A stretch of 46,048 nt of DNA from an uncultured Oscillospiraceae bacterium (GCA_910588495.1 CAJUPU010000025.1:1-46048), one strand, 5' to 3'. Shown: positions 23,888 to 33,019, counted from the first letter of the stretch. Program-made: numbers and translations. The notes: generated from the letters alone by a model not told the origin.

Positions 23888-24742
23888 TTACACCGTTATC
23901 ATCGTGCCCACCCCAGCATCGCTCAGCAGCTCGATGAGGATGGAGTGGGGGATGCGGCCGTCCAGGATCACGGTGGAGCGCACGCCGGAGCGCACCGCCT
24001 CCACGGCGCAGTCGATCTTGGGGATCATGCCGCCCCGGATAACGCCGTCCTTCACCAGCCCCGGCACCTCGGAGGCCCGGGCGTGGGGGATGAGGGTGGC
24101 CTCGTCCTCCGGATCGGTGAGCAGCCCCCGCACATCGGTGAGCAGCAGCAGCTTCTCCGCCCCCATGGCGATGGCCAGCTTGGCGGCGGCGGTGTCGGCG
24201 TTCACGTTGTAGGCGGTGGGGCCGTCGGTGCCCCTGGCCACGGTGGACACCACGGGGATATAGCCGCCCCGCAGCGCGTCCTCCACCACGTCGGGGACCA
24301 CCTTCTGGATGGAGCCCACCAGGCCGTACCGCTCGGCCAGCCGGACGGCCTGGAACAGGTCGGCGTCCATGCCGCACAGGCCGATGGCCCGCCCCCCCTG
24401 GCCGTTGATCAGGGCGGCCAGGTCCTTGTTCACCTTGCCGCACAGCACCTGCTGGACCACTTCCATGGTCTCCTCATCGGTGTAGCGCAGGCCGTCCACA
24501 AACCTGGACTCGTGGCCCAGGCGGCGCAGCTGCTCGCTGATCTCCGGCCCGCCGCCGTGGACCACCACCACCCGGACCCCCACCAGGGAGAGGAGGATCA
24601 GGTCGGAGATCACCGCCTGGCGCAGCTCCTCCGAGATCATGGCGTTGCCGCCGTATTTCACCACAACAGTCTTGCCGTTATATTTTTGGATATAGGGCAT
24701 GGCCTCGGCCAGCACCTGGGCCCGGTCGATGAGAGAGGACAT
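23888..24742 (-). CDS. argB: acetylglutamate kinase
   Basis: A 284-aa amino acid kinase that phosphorylates N-acetylglutamate, usually the arginine-sensitive step. KYGGNAM (about residues 29-35) and VVVVHGGGPEISEQL (about 57-71) are the nucleotide and substrate loops; VNADTAAAKLAIAMGAEKLL forms the ATP site near 190. An N-terminal helix of the arginine-sensitive hexameric type appears to be present (RAQVLAEAMPYIQKYNGK). I choose the ATG at 24742, eight bases after AAAGGTGG, over an in-frame GTG at 24754. Confidence 0.95.
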   Translation of the reverse strand: MSSLIDRAQVLAEAMPYIQKYNGKTVVVKYGGNAMISEELRQAVISDLILLSLVGVRVVVVHGGGPEISEQLRRLGHESRFVDGLRYTDEETMEVVQQVLCGKVNKDLAALINGQGGRAIGLCGMDADLFQAVRLAERYGLVGSIQKVVPDVVEDALRGGYIPVVSTVARGTDGPTAYNVNADTAAAKLAIAMGAEKLLLLTDVRGLLTDPEDEATLIPHARASEVPGLVKDGVIRGGMIPKIDCAVEAVRSGVRSTVILDGRIPHSILIELLSDAGVGTMITV

Positions 24743-24757
24743 GGATAGCGCCACCTT

Positions 24758-25987
24758 TCAAGTTCTATAGTCTCCGTTGATCTTGACGTAGTCGTAGGTC
24801 AGATCGCAGCCCCAGCAGGTGGCCTCATGGCTCCCCTCGTTGAGGGCCACGTCGACGATCACCTCGTCCTGGGTGAGGATCTTCTTGGCCAGCTCCTCGT
24901 CGAAGTCCAGGCCGGTGCCCTTCTCGCACACCAGGATGCTGCCTTGGATGGAGGAGAAGCCGATGTCCACATACTCCGGGCGGAAGGGGGCCTTGGAATA
25001 GCCCATGGCGCACAGCACCCGGCCCCAGTTGGCGTCCGCGCCGAACAGCGCCGCCTTCACCAGGGAGGAGCCCACCACCGCCTTGGCCAGCCGCTCGGCG
25101 CTCTCCTCGCTGCGGGCGGAGCGGACGGTGCAGGTCACCAGCCGGGACGCCCCCTCGCCGTCGGCGGCGATGGCGCGGGCCATGGTCTGGCACACCTGGT
25201 GGAGGGCCTTGTGGAACAGGGTGTAGTCGTCGTCCTTCCACTCGATCTGCTCGTTGCCCGCCATGCCGTTGGCCAGCACCACGCACATGTCGTTGGTGGA
25301 GGTGTCGCCGTCCACCGTCACCCGGTTGAAGGTGCGGGGGACGATGTCGTGGAGGGCGTCCTGGAGCACGTCCGGGGTGATGGCACAGTCGGTGGTGATG
25401 AAACACAGCATGGTGCCCATGTTGGGGTGGATCATGCCGGAGCCCTTGGCGATGGCCCCCACGGTGACGGTCTTGCCGCCGATGGTCACGGCCACGGCGG
25501 TCTCCTTTTTCACCGTGTCGGTGGTCATGACCGCCCGGGCGGCGGCGTCGGAGCCGTTGTCGTTCAAGGCGGACACCACGGCGGGCATCCCCTTCTCGAT
25601 GGCGGAGATGTTCAGCTCCTGGCCGATGACACCGGTGGAGGCCACCACGAAGTCGGTCTTTTTCAGCCCGGTGGCCTGGGCCGCCAGGGCGCACATCTCC
25701 TCGGCGTGCTCGTGGCTCATGGGGGCGCAGGCGTTGGCGTTGCCGCTGTTGGCCACGATCCCCCGGCATACCCCGTCCTCCAGATGGCCCATGGTGACAT
25801 AGATCGGGGCGGCCTTCACCCGGTTCAGGGTGTAGACGGCGGCGGCGGCGCACTCCCGCTCCGACAGGATCATGGCCAGGTCGTTCTTGTCCGGGCTGCT
25901 CCCCGCCTTCACGCCGCAGTGTACCCCGGCGGCGGCAAAGCCCTTGGCGGCGCACACGCCGCCCGCTATCTCTTTCAGCATTTCCAT
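24758..25987 (-). CDS. argJ: bifunctional glutamate N-acetyltransferase/ornithine acetyltransferase
   Basis: A 409-aa ArgJ that recycles the acetyl group from N-acetylornithine to glutamate; its presence means the pathway is the cyclic type and argE is not needed. The self-cleavage/nucleophile Thr lies in KGSGMIHPNMGTMLCF (about residues 176-191). Other conserved parts are ANSGNANAC (about 79-87) and SDDNDTST-like VDGDTSTNDM. The C-terminus CDLTYDYVKINGDYRT is the family's typical ending. AAGGGG precedes two nearby ATGs (25987 and 25981), and either could be used. Sequence around the nucleophile has His where Ala is usual, a minor variation. Confidence 0.95.
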   Translation of the reverse strand: MEMLKEIAGGVCAAKGFAAAGVHCGVKAGSSPDKNDLAMILSERECAAAAVYTLNRVKAAPIYVTMGHLEDGVCRGIVANSGNANACAPMSHEHAEEMCALAAQATGLKKTDFVVASTGVIGQELNISAIEKGMPAVVSALNDNGSDAAARAVMTTDTVKKETAVAVTIGGKTVTVGAIAKGSGMIHPNMGTMLCFITTDCAITPDVLQDALHDIVPRTFNRVTVDGDTSTNDMCVVLANGMAGNEQIEWKDDDYTLFHKALHQVCQTMARAIAADGEGASRLVTCTVRSARSEESAERLAKAVVGSSLVKAALFGADANWGRVLCAMGYSKAPFRPEYVDIGFSSIQGSILVCEKGTGLDFDEELAKKILTQDEVIVDVALNEGSHEATCWGCDLTYDYVKINGDYRT

Positions 25988-26071
25988 TTACCCCTTTTGG
26001 TTGTTCACCCTTTTTCCCAAAAGAAAAAGGATCGAAAAGAACGTTTGAAGAAAAACTGCGTGTTTCCTTTT

Positions 26072-27010
26072 TTACAGATTCAGGCCCTTGGTCTCCTCGA
26101 AGCCCAGCATCAGGTTCATGTTCTGAACCGCCGCGCCGGAGGCCCCCTTTCCCAGGTTGTCCAACCGGGCCGTGAGCATCAGCTGCTCCTCATTGCCGTT
26201 GACAAAGATCTGCAGGACATCCTTCCCCGCCAGGTTGTTGGAGCCGATGAAGCCGCAGGCCGGCGCGTCGGCGGGCCGCAGCTGCACGATGGGGCTTCCG
26301 GCATAGTAGCCCTCATACAGCTCCCGAAGGGCGGCGACGGTCCCCACGCCCTTCAGCTGACCGGCAAACAAGGGGACGGTCACCGTCATGCCCTGGGGGA
26401 AGTCACAGATCATGGGCATGAAGACGGGCTTTCGCGTCAGGCCGCTCACCGCCGTCATCTCCGGGATGTGCTTATGGGCCAGCGTCACGGCGTAATGCCG
26501 GGGGGAGTCCAGCTCCCCCTCCCGGTCCGGGTCCTCATACTGGGCGATGGCCTTCTTTCCTGCCCCGGTGTAGCCGGACAGGGCGTGACAGGTCACATAC
26601 GCATCCTGGGCCAGCGCCCCCATCTCCACCAGCGGCCGGGTCAGGGACAGAAAGCCGGTGGCGTAACAGCCCGGATTGGCCACCCGCCCGGCGGCCGCGA
26701 TCTTCTCCCGCTGCCCATGGAGCTCCGGGAAACCGTACACCCAGCCCTGGGCCGTGCGGTGGGCGGTGGAGCAGTCGATCACCTGGGTGTCGCCGTCGAT
26801 CATGGCCACCGCCTCCCGGGCGGCGGCGTCCGGCAGGCAGAGGAACACCAGATCGGCGGCGTTGAGCAGTTTTTTCCGCTCTGCCGCGTCCTTGCGCCTG
26901 TCCTCGTCGATCAGCAGCAGCTCGATGTCGTCCCGCGCCCCCAGCCTCTCATAGATCTGCAGGCCGGTGGTGCCCTCCTTGCCGTCGATATAGATCTTTG
27001 GTTTGGTCAT
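26072..27010 (-). CDS. argC: N-acetyl-gamma-glutamyl-phosphate reductase (short, type 2 form)
   Basis: A 312-aa NADPH-dependent reductase of the shorter ArgC class. IYIDGKEGTTGLQIYERL at residues 5-22 is the NAD(P)-binding start, DCSTAHR at about 79-85, the catalytic Cys is in VANPGCYATGF (about 109-119), and a later HKHIPEM supplies a catalytic His. It catalyses the third step of arginine synthesis. An 84-bp gap with an A-rich stretch separates it from argJ, the largest gap inside the downstream half of the operon; I see no hairpin with a T-run there. Confidence 0.94.
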   Translation of the reverse strand: MTKPKIYIDGKEGTTGLQIYERLGARDDIELLLIDEDRRKDAAERKKLLNAADLVFLCLPDAAAREAVAMIDGDTQVIDCSTAHRTAQGWVYGFPELHGQREKIAAAGRVANPGCYATGFLSLTRPLVEMGALAQDAYVTCHALSGYTGAGKKAIAQYEDPDREGELDSPRHYAVTLAHKHIPEMTAVSGLTRKPVFMPMICDFPQGMTVTVPLFAGQLKGVGTVAALRELYEGYYAGSPIVQLRPADAPACGFIGSNNLAGKDVLQIFVNGNEEQLMLTARLDNLGKGASGAAVQNMNLMLGFEETKGLNL

Positions 27011-27032
27011 ATCCTCACGTCCTATGCCGCAG

Positions 27033-27410
27033 TCACGGCGCGAATTCGTACAGCCCCATGGTCTCCCGGTCCCGGTACTCGTGCTTCTCGTAGTAGCCGA
27101 TGAGGTTTCCGTCCCCGTCCCGGAGGGCCACCATGTATACGTCTTTGTTCTCCTTGTCGTTGCGGGAGGTGTAGATCAGGTCGTGGGTTCGGTCCGCCTG
27201 GAACCATTCCACCACCCGCTCGATCGTCTCGTTGGCCTTGGGCGGATGGCAGTTCAACAAGCTCGTGCCCACCAGCGCCATGCCGCCGCTTTTGGCGTAC
27301 CGCGCCCCCGCCGCCGAGTTCATGTAGAGGATGGTGTGGTCCAGGCCGCACAGCACCACCGGGGCGCGGTCCTGGTCCAGCACGCTCTTGAAATAGGGAA
27401 AGAGGTCCAT
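27033..27410 (-). CDS. PAS-domain-like small protein inside the arginine operon
   Basis: A 125-aa stand-alone domain that reads as a PAS fold: PVVLCGLDHTILYMNSAAGA (about residues 17-36) is the N-terminal strand-helix unit, GMALVGTSLLNCHPP the middle (with a LNCHPPKANE motif seen in haem/fatty-acid type PAS proteins), and VYMVALRDGDGNLIGYYEKH the C-terminal strands. There is no output domain. It begins 1 bp after the argH stop with GGAGGGG before the ATG, so it is tightly coupled to argH. What it senses is unknown; a link to redox or to the neighbouring flavodoxin-like gene is only a guess. Confidence 0.75.
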   Translation of the reverse strand: MDLFPYFKSVLDQDRAPVVLCGLDHTILYMNSAAGARYAKSGGMALVGTSLLNCHPPKANETIERVVEWFQADRTHDLIYTSRNDKENKDVYMVALRDGDGNLIGYYEKHEYRDRETMGLYEFAP

Positions 27411-27411
27411 G

Positions 27412-28800
27412 TCACCCCTCCGCCTTCCGCTGGGCCACGAACGCCTCGATCAGCGCGATCTGCTGCTTCACGCTGTCCTCCGACGGCCCGCCGTACACCT
27501 TGCGCTCGTTGACGCAGGTCTTGAGCTGGAGGGCGTCGTACACGCTCTCGTCAAAGAGCCCGGAGATGGCCCGGAAGTCCTTCAAGGGCAGGGTGTCCAG
27601 GCTCTCCCCCGTCCGGATGCACATGTGGACCAGACGGCCCACGATCATGTACGCCTCCCGGAAGGGCATCCCCTTCTTCACCAGGTAGTCGGCGCAGTCG
27701 GTGGCGTTGATGAAGCCCACCGACGCCGCCCGGGCCATGTTCTTGTCCTTCACCGTCAGGGTGTCCAGCATGGCGGCGAACACGGGGACGCACAGCTCCA
27801 CGGTGTCGATGGCGTCGAACACCGGCTCCTTGTCCTCCTGCATGTCCTTGTTATAGGCCAGGGGCAGACCCTTCATCACAGTGAGCAGGGTGATGAGGGA
27901 GCCGTACACCCGTCCGGTCTTGCCCCGGACCAGCTCGGCCACGTCGGGGTTCTTCTTCTGGGGCATGATGGAAGAGCCGGTGGAGTAGGCGTCGTCCAGC
28001 TCCACGAACTTGAACTCCCAGGAGCACCACAGGATGATCTCCTCGGAGAACCGGGAGAGGTGCATCATCAGAATGGACAGCGCGGACAGCAGCTCGATGG
28101 CGTAATCCCGGTCGGACACCGAGTCCATGGAGTTGTCGGTGGGCTTGGCAAAGCCCAGGGCGGCGGCGGTCTGGAACCGGTCCACCGGGTAGGTGGAGGT
28201 GGCCAGGGCCCCGGAGCCCAGGGGGCACTCGTCCATCCGCTCCAAGCAGTCCTCCAGCCGGGTCACGTCCCGCTTGAGCATGTTGGCATAGGCCATCATG
28301 TAGTGGCCGAAGGTGGTGGGCTGGGCCCGCTGGAGGTGGGTGTAGCCCGGCATGACGGTGGATAGATTGGCTTTGGCCTTCTTCACCAGCACCTTCTCCA
28401 GGTCCAGCACCAGGCCGATGATGTGGGGGATCTCCTCCTTCACGTACAGCCGGAAGTCGGTGGCCACCTGGTCGTTGCGGGACCGGGCGGTGTGCAGCCG
28501 CTTGCCCGTCTGGCCGATGCGCTGGGTCAGCAGGGCCTCGATGTTCATGTGGATGTCCTCGTTGTCCAAAGAGAACTCCACCCGGTCCCCCTCGATGTCC
28601 GCCAGGATGGCCTGGAGGCCCTCCACGATCTTGTCCGCCTCGTGCTCCTCGATGACCCCGGTCTTGCCCAGCATGGCCGCGTGGGCCATGGAGCCCCGGA
28701 TGTCCTGCTCGTACAGCCGGGCGTCAAAGCCGATGGACGAGTTGAAGTCGTTGACCAGGGTGTCGGTCTCCTTCTGGAAACGGCCCGCCCAGAGTTTCAT
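27412..28800 (-). CDS. argH: argininosuccinate lyase
   Basis: A 462-aa enzyme of the fumarase/aspartase superfamily that splits argininosuccinate to arginine and fumarate. The family signature GSSIMPQKKNPD is at about residues 278-289 with the catalytic Ser loop, preceded by VMPGYTHLQRAQPTTFGHYM (about 154-173) and TARSRNDQVATDFRLY (about 108-123). GGAG precedes the ATG at 28800. The length is normal. It is co-transcribed with the PAS gene (1 bp) and lies 12 bp after the flavodoxin-like gene. Confidence 0.96.
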   Translation of the reverse strand: MKLWAGRFQKETDTLVNDFNSSIGFDARLYEQDIRGSMAHAAMLGKTGVIEEHEADKIVEGLQAILADIEGDRVEFSLDNEDIHMNIEALLTQRIGQTGKRLHTARSRNDQVATDFRLYVKEEIPHIIGLVLDLEKVLVKKAKANLSTVMPGYTHLQRAQPTTFGHYMMAYANMLKRDVTRLEDCLERMDECPLGSGALATSTYPVDRFQTAAALGFAKPTDNSMDSVSDRDYAIELLSALSILMMHLSRFSEEIILWCSWEFKFVELDDAYSTGSSIMPQKKNPDVAELVRGKTGRVYGSLITLLTVMKGLPLAYNKDMQEDKEPVFDAIDTVELCVPVFAAMLDTLTVKDKNMARAASVGFINATDCADYLVKKGMPFREAYMIVGRLVHMCIRTGESLDTLPLKDFRAISGLFDESVYDALQLKTCVNERKVYGGPSEDSVKQQIALIEAFVAQRKAEG

Positions 28801-28812
28801 ACTGATCGCTCC

Positions 28813-29430
28813 TTAACGGATAAAATTTGTTCTCTGCGCCGGCTCCCGCTCCGGGAGGCCGTAGGCGTCTTTGCCCAGCTGGATGCTCTTCATCAGGAAG
28901 GTCATGTTCCGGGCCAGGGTGCGCATGGTCTGGAGGCCCTCCGCGTCCCCCACCGCCTCGCCGGGCAGCCGCCCGTGGACGCTGTTCCAGTACTGGCTGG
29001 AGGCCACCGGCATTCCGGAGATGGTGAAGAACTTGTTCAGCTCGTCGAAGGTGGCGGACAGGCCGCCCCGGCGGGCGGCCACGACTGCCGCCCCCACCTT
29101 CATCCGCTTGTCGAAGGGGGTGCTGTAAAACAGCCGGGTGAGGAAGGCCACCAGGGTGGCGTTGGCGGAGGCGTAGTACACCGGACTGCCCACCACCAGG
29201 CCGTCGCAGGCCTCGAACTTGGGGGCGGCCTGGTTCACCGCGTCGTCAAAGACGCAGCGGCCCTTCTCCGCGCACTGGCCGCAGCCGATACAGCCCCGGA
29301 TCACCTGGTTGCCCACGTGGATCAGCTCGGTCTCCACGCCTTCCTGGGCGAAGATCTTTTCCATTTCCCCCAGGGCTGCGGCGGTGTTCCCGCCGGCCTT
29401 GGGGCTGCCGTTGATCATCAATACCTTCAT
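28813..29430 (-). CDS. flavodoxin-like/NADPH-dependent FMN reductase family protein with a ferredoxin-like Cys cluster
   Basis: A 205-aa flavoprotein. The phosphate-binding loop MINGSPKAGGNTAAAL is at residues 5-20, a CIGCGQCAEKGRC cluster at about 47-59, and DGLVVGSPVYYASANATL at about 75-92 forms the flavin site. This is the multimeric flavodoxin/iron-sulfur flavoprotein type found in strict anaerobes, used in electron transfer or reduction of quinones or nitro compounds. The start at 29430 has AAGGAG six bases upstream; the longer frame to 29493 runs into a dispersed repeat. Its location between argG and argH is unusual; no arginine-pathway step needs it. Confidence 0.85.
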   Translation of the reverse strand: MKVLMINGSPKAGGNTAAALGEMEKIFAQEGVETELIHVGNQVIRGCIGCGQCAEKGRCVFDDAVNQAAPKFEACDGLVVGSPVYYASANATLVAFLTRLFYSTPFDKRMKVGAAVVAARRGGLSATFDELNKFFTISGMPVASSQYWNSVHGRLPGEAVGDAEGLQTMRTLARNMTFLMKSIQLGKDAYGLPEREPAQRTNFIR

Positions 29431-29459
29431 AACTGTCTCCTTGTCCTTATCACACCCCG

Positions 29460-29508
29460 CCTGTTCGCGGCGCGCGGCTTCGCTTCGTTCCACCCGCGCC
29501 GCTCACGT
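29460..29508 (-). repeat. dispersed structured repeat, copy 2
   Basis: Read on the minus strand it runs GACGTGAGCGGCGCGGGTGG, ACGAAGCGAAGCCGCGCGCC, GCGAACAGG. Both ends match copy 1 at 10574-10675, which has an extra hairpin in the middle. GCGCGG pairs with CCGCGC; next to it an A-T in copy 1 is replaced by G-C here, a compensatory change. It lies in the argG to flavodoxin-like gap and would be part of the operon transcript. Confidence 0.6.
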
Positions 29509-29520
29509 CGGCCCGGACGC

Positions 29521-30735
<1,215 letters not shown>

Positions 30736-30791
30736 GGTGATTCCCTCCGTTTTCCTTGAGTAACAGTCCGCTCTTGTGCGCTGTTTGTAAG

Positions 30792-30820
30792 AGTATACTA
30801 CCCCGCTCCCCCGTTGGCAA
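30792..30820 (-). promoter_or_regulatory. predicted promoter of the arginine operon
   Basis: On the minus strand TTGCCA (30815-30820), 17 bp, TATACT (30792-30797), 57 bp upstream of the argG GTG. Confidence 0.75.
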
Positions 30821-30868
30821 GTGCTTTTTTGCATAGTTATCCGGTCCTCTCCCGGCTGTAACGGGTAA

Positions 30869-30928
30869 TATTCCACATATCCGGATATTTATCCACATAT
30901 GCACTGAATAGACGGCCCGTTTATTCAG
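30869..30928. promoter_or_regulatory. candidate operators between argG and the 6S-like RNA
   Basis: Two parts are visible. First, a direct repeat TATTCCACATAT (30869-30880) and TTATCCACATAT (30889-30900) offset by 20 bp; the second contains a perfect DnaA-box word TTATCCACA. Second, an inverted repeat CTGAATA (30904-30910) and TATTCAG (30922-30928). The TGAAT/ATTCA halves recall ArgR sites, but the spacing is larger than the known 18-bp box, so assignment to ArgR is only a suggestion. Confidence 0.4.
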
Positions 30929-30965
30929 CGCGGCCGCATGGCCCCAACAATTTCTACAATTCCTA

Positions 30966-30994
30966 TTGACAAGGTATGCTTTTTACGGTATGAT
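30966..30994 (+). promoter_or_regulatory. strong sigma-A promoter of the 6S-like RNA/isc transcript
   Basis: Consensus TTGACA (30966-30971), 17 bp, TATGAT (30989-30994). The start of transcription is expected near 31001, directly at the base of the folded RNA. Confidence 0.85.
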
Positions 30995-31000
30995 TTGGGC

Positions 31001-31195
31001 GAAATAAGAAGCTGTGCCAATGGCCGAAGTGTTCAGATCCGCGAGCCAGAATTGCCGCCGGCAAGGCGAAAGATCGCGGGAATACTTTGTGTATTTCAAG
31101 ATCTTTCAACGCGGCCGGCGGCGATCTTGGCCGCAAAGATGGGTGCTGAGGCGATCGGTACAGCTTCAAAAAAACGGCCCCTTCCCGGGGCCTTT
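31001..31195 (+). ncRNA. ssrS: rod-like structured RNA, candidate 6S RNA
   Basis: About 195 nt between a consensus promoter and a hairpin with a short T-run. GAAGCTGTGCC (31008-31018) pairs with GGTACAGCTTC (31157-31167) as an 11-bp closing stem. Inside, after a large partly unpaired region, GCCGCCGGC (31054-31062) pairs perfectly with GCCGGCGGC (31114-31122), then GAAAGATC (31068-31075) with GATCTTTC (31100-31107), then AATAC with GTATT at the tip. A single long hairpin with a central bubble, this size and a strong own promoter are the features of 6S RNA, the regulator that mimics an open promoter and binds RNA polymerase. It could instead be a long leader of iscS; no consensus search was possible. 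Confidence 0.5.
31176..31195 (+). terminator. hairpin ending the 6S-like RNA, upstream of iscS
   Basis: GGCCCC (31176-31181) pairs with GGGGCC (31187-31192), preceded by an A7 run and followed by TTT only. A leaky terminator would let some transcripts continue into iscS-iscU. Confidence 0.55.
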
Positions 31196-31214
31196 CAAGG
31201 AGATGTCACACGTC

Positions 31215-32402
31215 ATGATATACGCGGACAACGCCGCGACCACCAAGACCAGCCCCCTGGCCCAAAGGGCCATGCTGGACGCCATGGAGCGGTCCTGGGG
31301 CAACCCCTCCAGCCTCCACTCCCCGGGGCAGCAGGCCAAGGAGGCCCTCCAGGCCGCCCGGGAGGCGGTGGCCCGGGCCATCGGCGCCCAGCCCCGGGAG
31401 ATCTGCTTCACCTCCGGCGGCAGCGAGGCGGACAACCAGGCCATCGTCAGCGCCGCCAAGGTGGGGGCGAAGCGGGGCAAAAAGCACCTGATCACCACCG
31501 CCATCGAGCATCACGCCGTGCTGCACACCATGGACCAGCTGTCCAAGGAGGGCTTTGAGGTCACCCTCATCCCCGTGGACGAGAGCGGCGTCGTCAAGGT
31601 GTCCGACGTGGCCGCCGCCATCCGGGAGGACACCGCCCTGGTGTCCGTCATGTTCGCCAACAACGAGATCGGCACCATCCAGCCCATCGCGGAGATCGGG
31701 GCCCTGTGCCGGGAGCGGGGCGTCCCCTTCCACACCGACGCCGTCCAGGCGGTGGGCCATCTGCCCATCGACGTGAACGCCCAGAACATCGACATGCTGT
31801 CCCTGTCCGGCCATAAGTTCCACGGCCCCCGGGGGGTGGGCGCGCTGTACGTCCGCCGGGGCGCTCCCCTGCTCACCTTCATCCACGGCGGCGCCCAGGA
31901 GTCCGGCCGCCGGGCGGGCACGGAGGACCTCCCCGCCATCGTGGGCATGGCCGCCGCCCTGGAGGACGCCGTGGCCCACATGGAGCAGAACGGCGCCCAC
32001 GCCATGAAGCTCCGGGACGCCCTCATCGACGGCCTGTCCAAGATCCCCCACTCCGCCCTCAACGGCGGCCGGGACAAGCGCCTCCCCGGCAACGTGAACT
32101 TCTGCTTCGAGGGCATCGAGGGCGAGTCCCTGCTGCTGCTGCTGGACGATAAGGGCATCGCGGCCTCCTCCGGGTCCGCCTGCACCTCCGGCTCTCTGGA
32201 CCCCAGCCATGTGCTGCTGGCCATCGGCCGGCCCCACGAGGTGGCCCACGGCTCCCTGCGCCTCACCCTGGACCAGGAGAACACCATGGAGGACGTGAAC
32301 GATATCATCAAGGCCACCACGGACGTGGTCAACTATCTTCGGGAGATGTCTCCCGTCTGGAAAGCTTTGCAGAGAGGAGAACGGCAATATGTTATACAGT
32401 GA
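31215..32402 (+). CDS. iscS: cysteine desulfurase (NifS/IscS type)
   Basis: A 395-aa PLP enzyme that takes sulfur from cysteine for iron-sulfur clusters. It begins MIYADNAAT. The PLP Lys is in LSLSGHKFHGPRGVG (about residues 197-211), TAIEHHAVLHTM is at about 96-107, and the persulfide Cys is in ASSGSACTSGSLDPSHV (about 317-333), the flexible-loop type of the NifS/IscS class. The ATG at 31215 lies about 11 nt from AAGGAG; an ATG at 31203 abuts that site. Its end overlaps iscU by 14 bp, so the pair is translationally coupled. No IscR-type regulator or HscBA is seen, typical for clostridial minimal isc operons. Confidence 0.93.
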   Translation: MIYADNAATTKTSPLAQRAMLDAMERSWGNPSSLHSPGQQAKEALQAAREAVARAIGAQPREICFTSGGSEADNQAIVSAAKVGAKRGKKHLITTAIEHHAVLHTMDQLSKEGFEVTLIPVDESGVVKVSDVAAAIREDTALVSVMFANNEIGTIQPIAEIGALCRERGVPFHTDAVQAVGHLPIDVNAQNIDMLSLSGHKFHGPRGVGALYVRRGAPLLTFIHGGAQESGRRAGTEDLPAIVGMAAALEDAVAHMEQNGAHAMKLRDALIDGLSKIPHSALNGGRDKRLPGNVNFCFEGIEGESLLLLLDDKGIAASSGSACTSGSLDPSHVLLAIGRPHEVAHGSLRLTLDQENTMEDVNDIIKATTDVVNYLREMSPVWKALQRGERQYVIQ

Positions 32403-32838
32403 AAAGGTGATGGACCACTTCCGCAACCCCCGGAACGTGGGCGAGATCGCGGACGCCGACGGCGTGGGCGAGGTGGGCAACGCCAAGTGCGGCGACATCA
32501 TGAAGATGTACCTCAAGATCGAGGACGGCGTCATCGTGGACGTGAAATTCGAGACCTTCGGCTGCGGCAGCGCCATCGCCACCAGCTCCATGGCCACCGA
32601 GCTGATCAAGGGCAAGAAGGTGGAGGAGGCCCTGGCCCTCACCAACCAGGCGGTGGTGGAGGCGCTGGACGGCCTGCCCGCCCACAAGATCCACTGCTCC
32701 GTGCTGGCGGAGGAGGCGGTGCGCGCCGCCATCAAGGACTACTACGACAAGAACGGCATTGCCTACGAGCCCGAGCAGTTCTGCGACGGGGACTGCTCCT
32801 GCTGCCACGAGCACGACCATCAAGCCCCCGAGGAATGA
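32389..32838 (+). CDS. iscU: iron-sulfur cluster scaffold protein (NifU N-terminal/IscU-like)
   Basis: A 149-aa scaffold on which clusters are built. The three ligand cysteines are in AKCGDIMKMYL (about residue 34), TFGCGSAIATSSM (about 59) and HKIHCSVLAEEA (about 104), and the Asp after the first Cys is kept. After the core comes an extended tail with CDGDCSCCHEHDHQ, an unusual Cys/His-rich C-terminus that might bind extra metal. It overlaps iscS by 14 bp and is followed by a hairpin at 32878-32906. Confidence 0.93.
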   Translation: MLYSEKVMDHFRNPRNVGEIADADGVGEVGNAKCGDIMKMYLKIEDGVIVDVKFETFGCGSAIATSSMATELIKGKKVEEALALTNQAVVEALDGLPAHKIHCSVLAEEAVRAAIKDYYDKNGIAYEPEQFCDGDCSCCHEHDHQAPEE

Positions 32839-32876
32839 TCGTCTAGGTAAAGCCAAAGGTCCTTTCGGGACAAGCC

Positions 32877-32906
32877 ATGACGGGCGTCCAAAACGAACGC
32901 CCGTCA
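32877..32906 (+). terminator. hairpin after iscU (possible terminator)
   Basis: TGACGGGCGT pairs with an ACGCCCGTCA-type arm (32878-32887 / 32897-32906; 10 bp). There is no T-run, so termination strength is doubtful. Confidence 0.45.
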
Positions 32907-32989
32907 TCGCCGTGAAGATGTGCGGCCGATCGAGACGGCCCGGGATGGAAATGGACACCTCAAGCGCCAAATATTACCCTGTCAAATCC

Positions 32990-33019
32990 TTGACGATGGG
33001 TCTGAAAATGGGTTATGAT
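32990..33019 (+). promoter_or_regulatory. predicted promoter of fucO-like gene
   Basis: TTGACG (32990-32995), 18 bp, TATGAT (33014-33019), 55 bp upstream of the start codon. Confidence 0.6.

Noticed and set aside
29431..29493. N-terminal extension of the flavodoxin-like protein
   Set aside because: The extension translates the dispersed repeat; the ATG at 29430 has its own AAGGAG site and begins the conserved flavin-binding strand.
30889..30897. Chromosomal replication origin based on a perfect DnaA box
   Set aside because: Only one perfect box is present; a single 9-mer match is expected by chance in tens of kilobases, and no dnaA/dnaN genes or box cluster are present.
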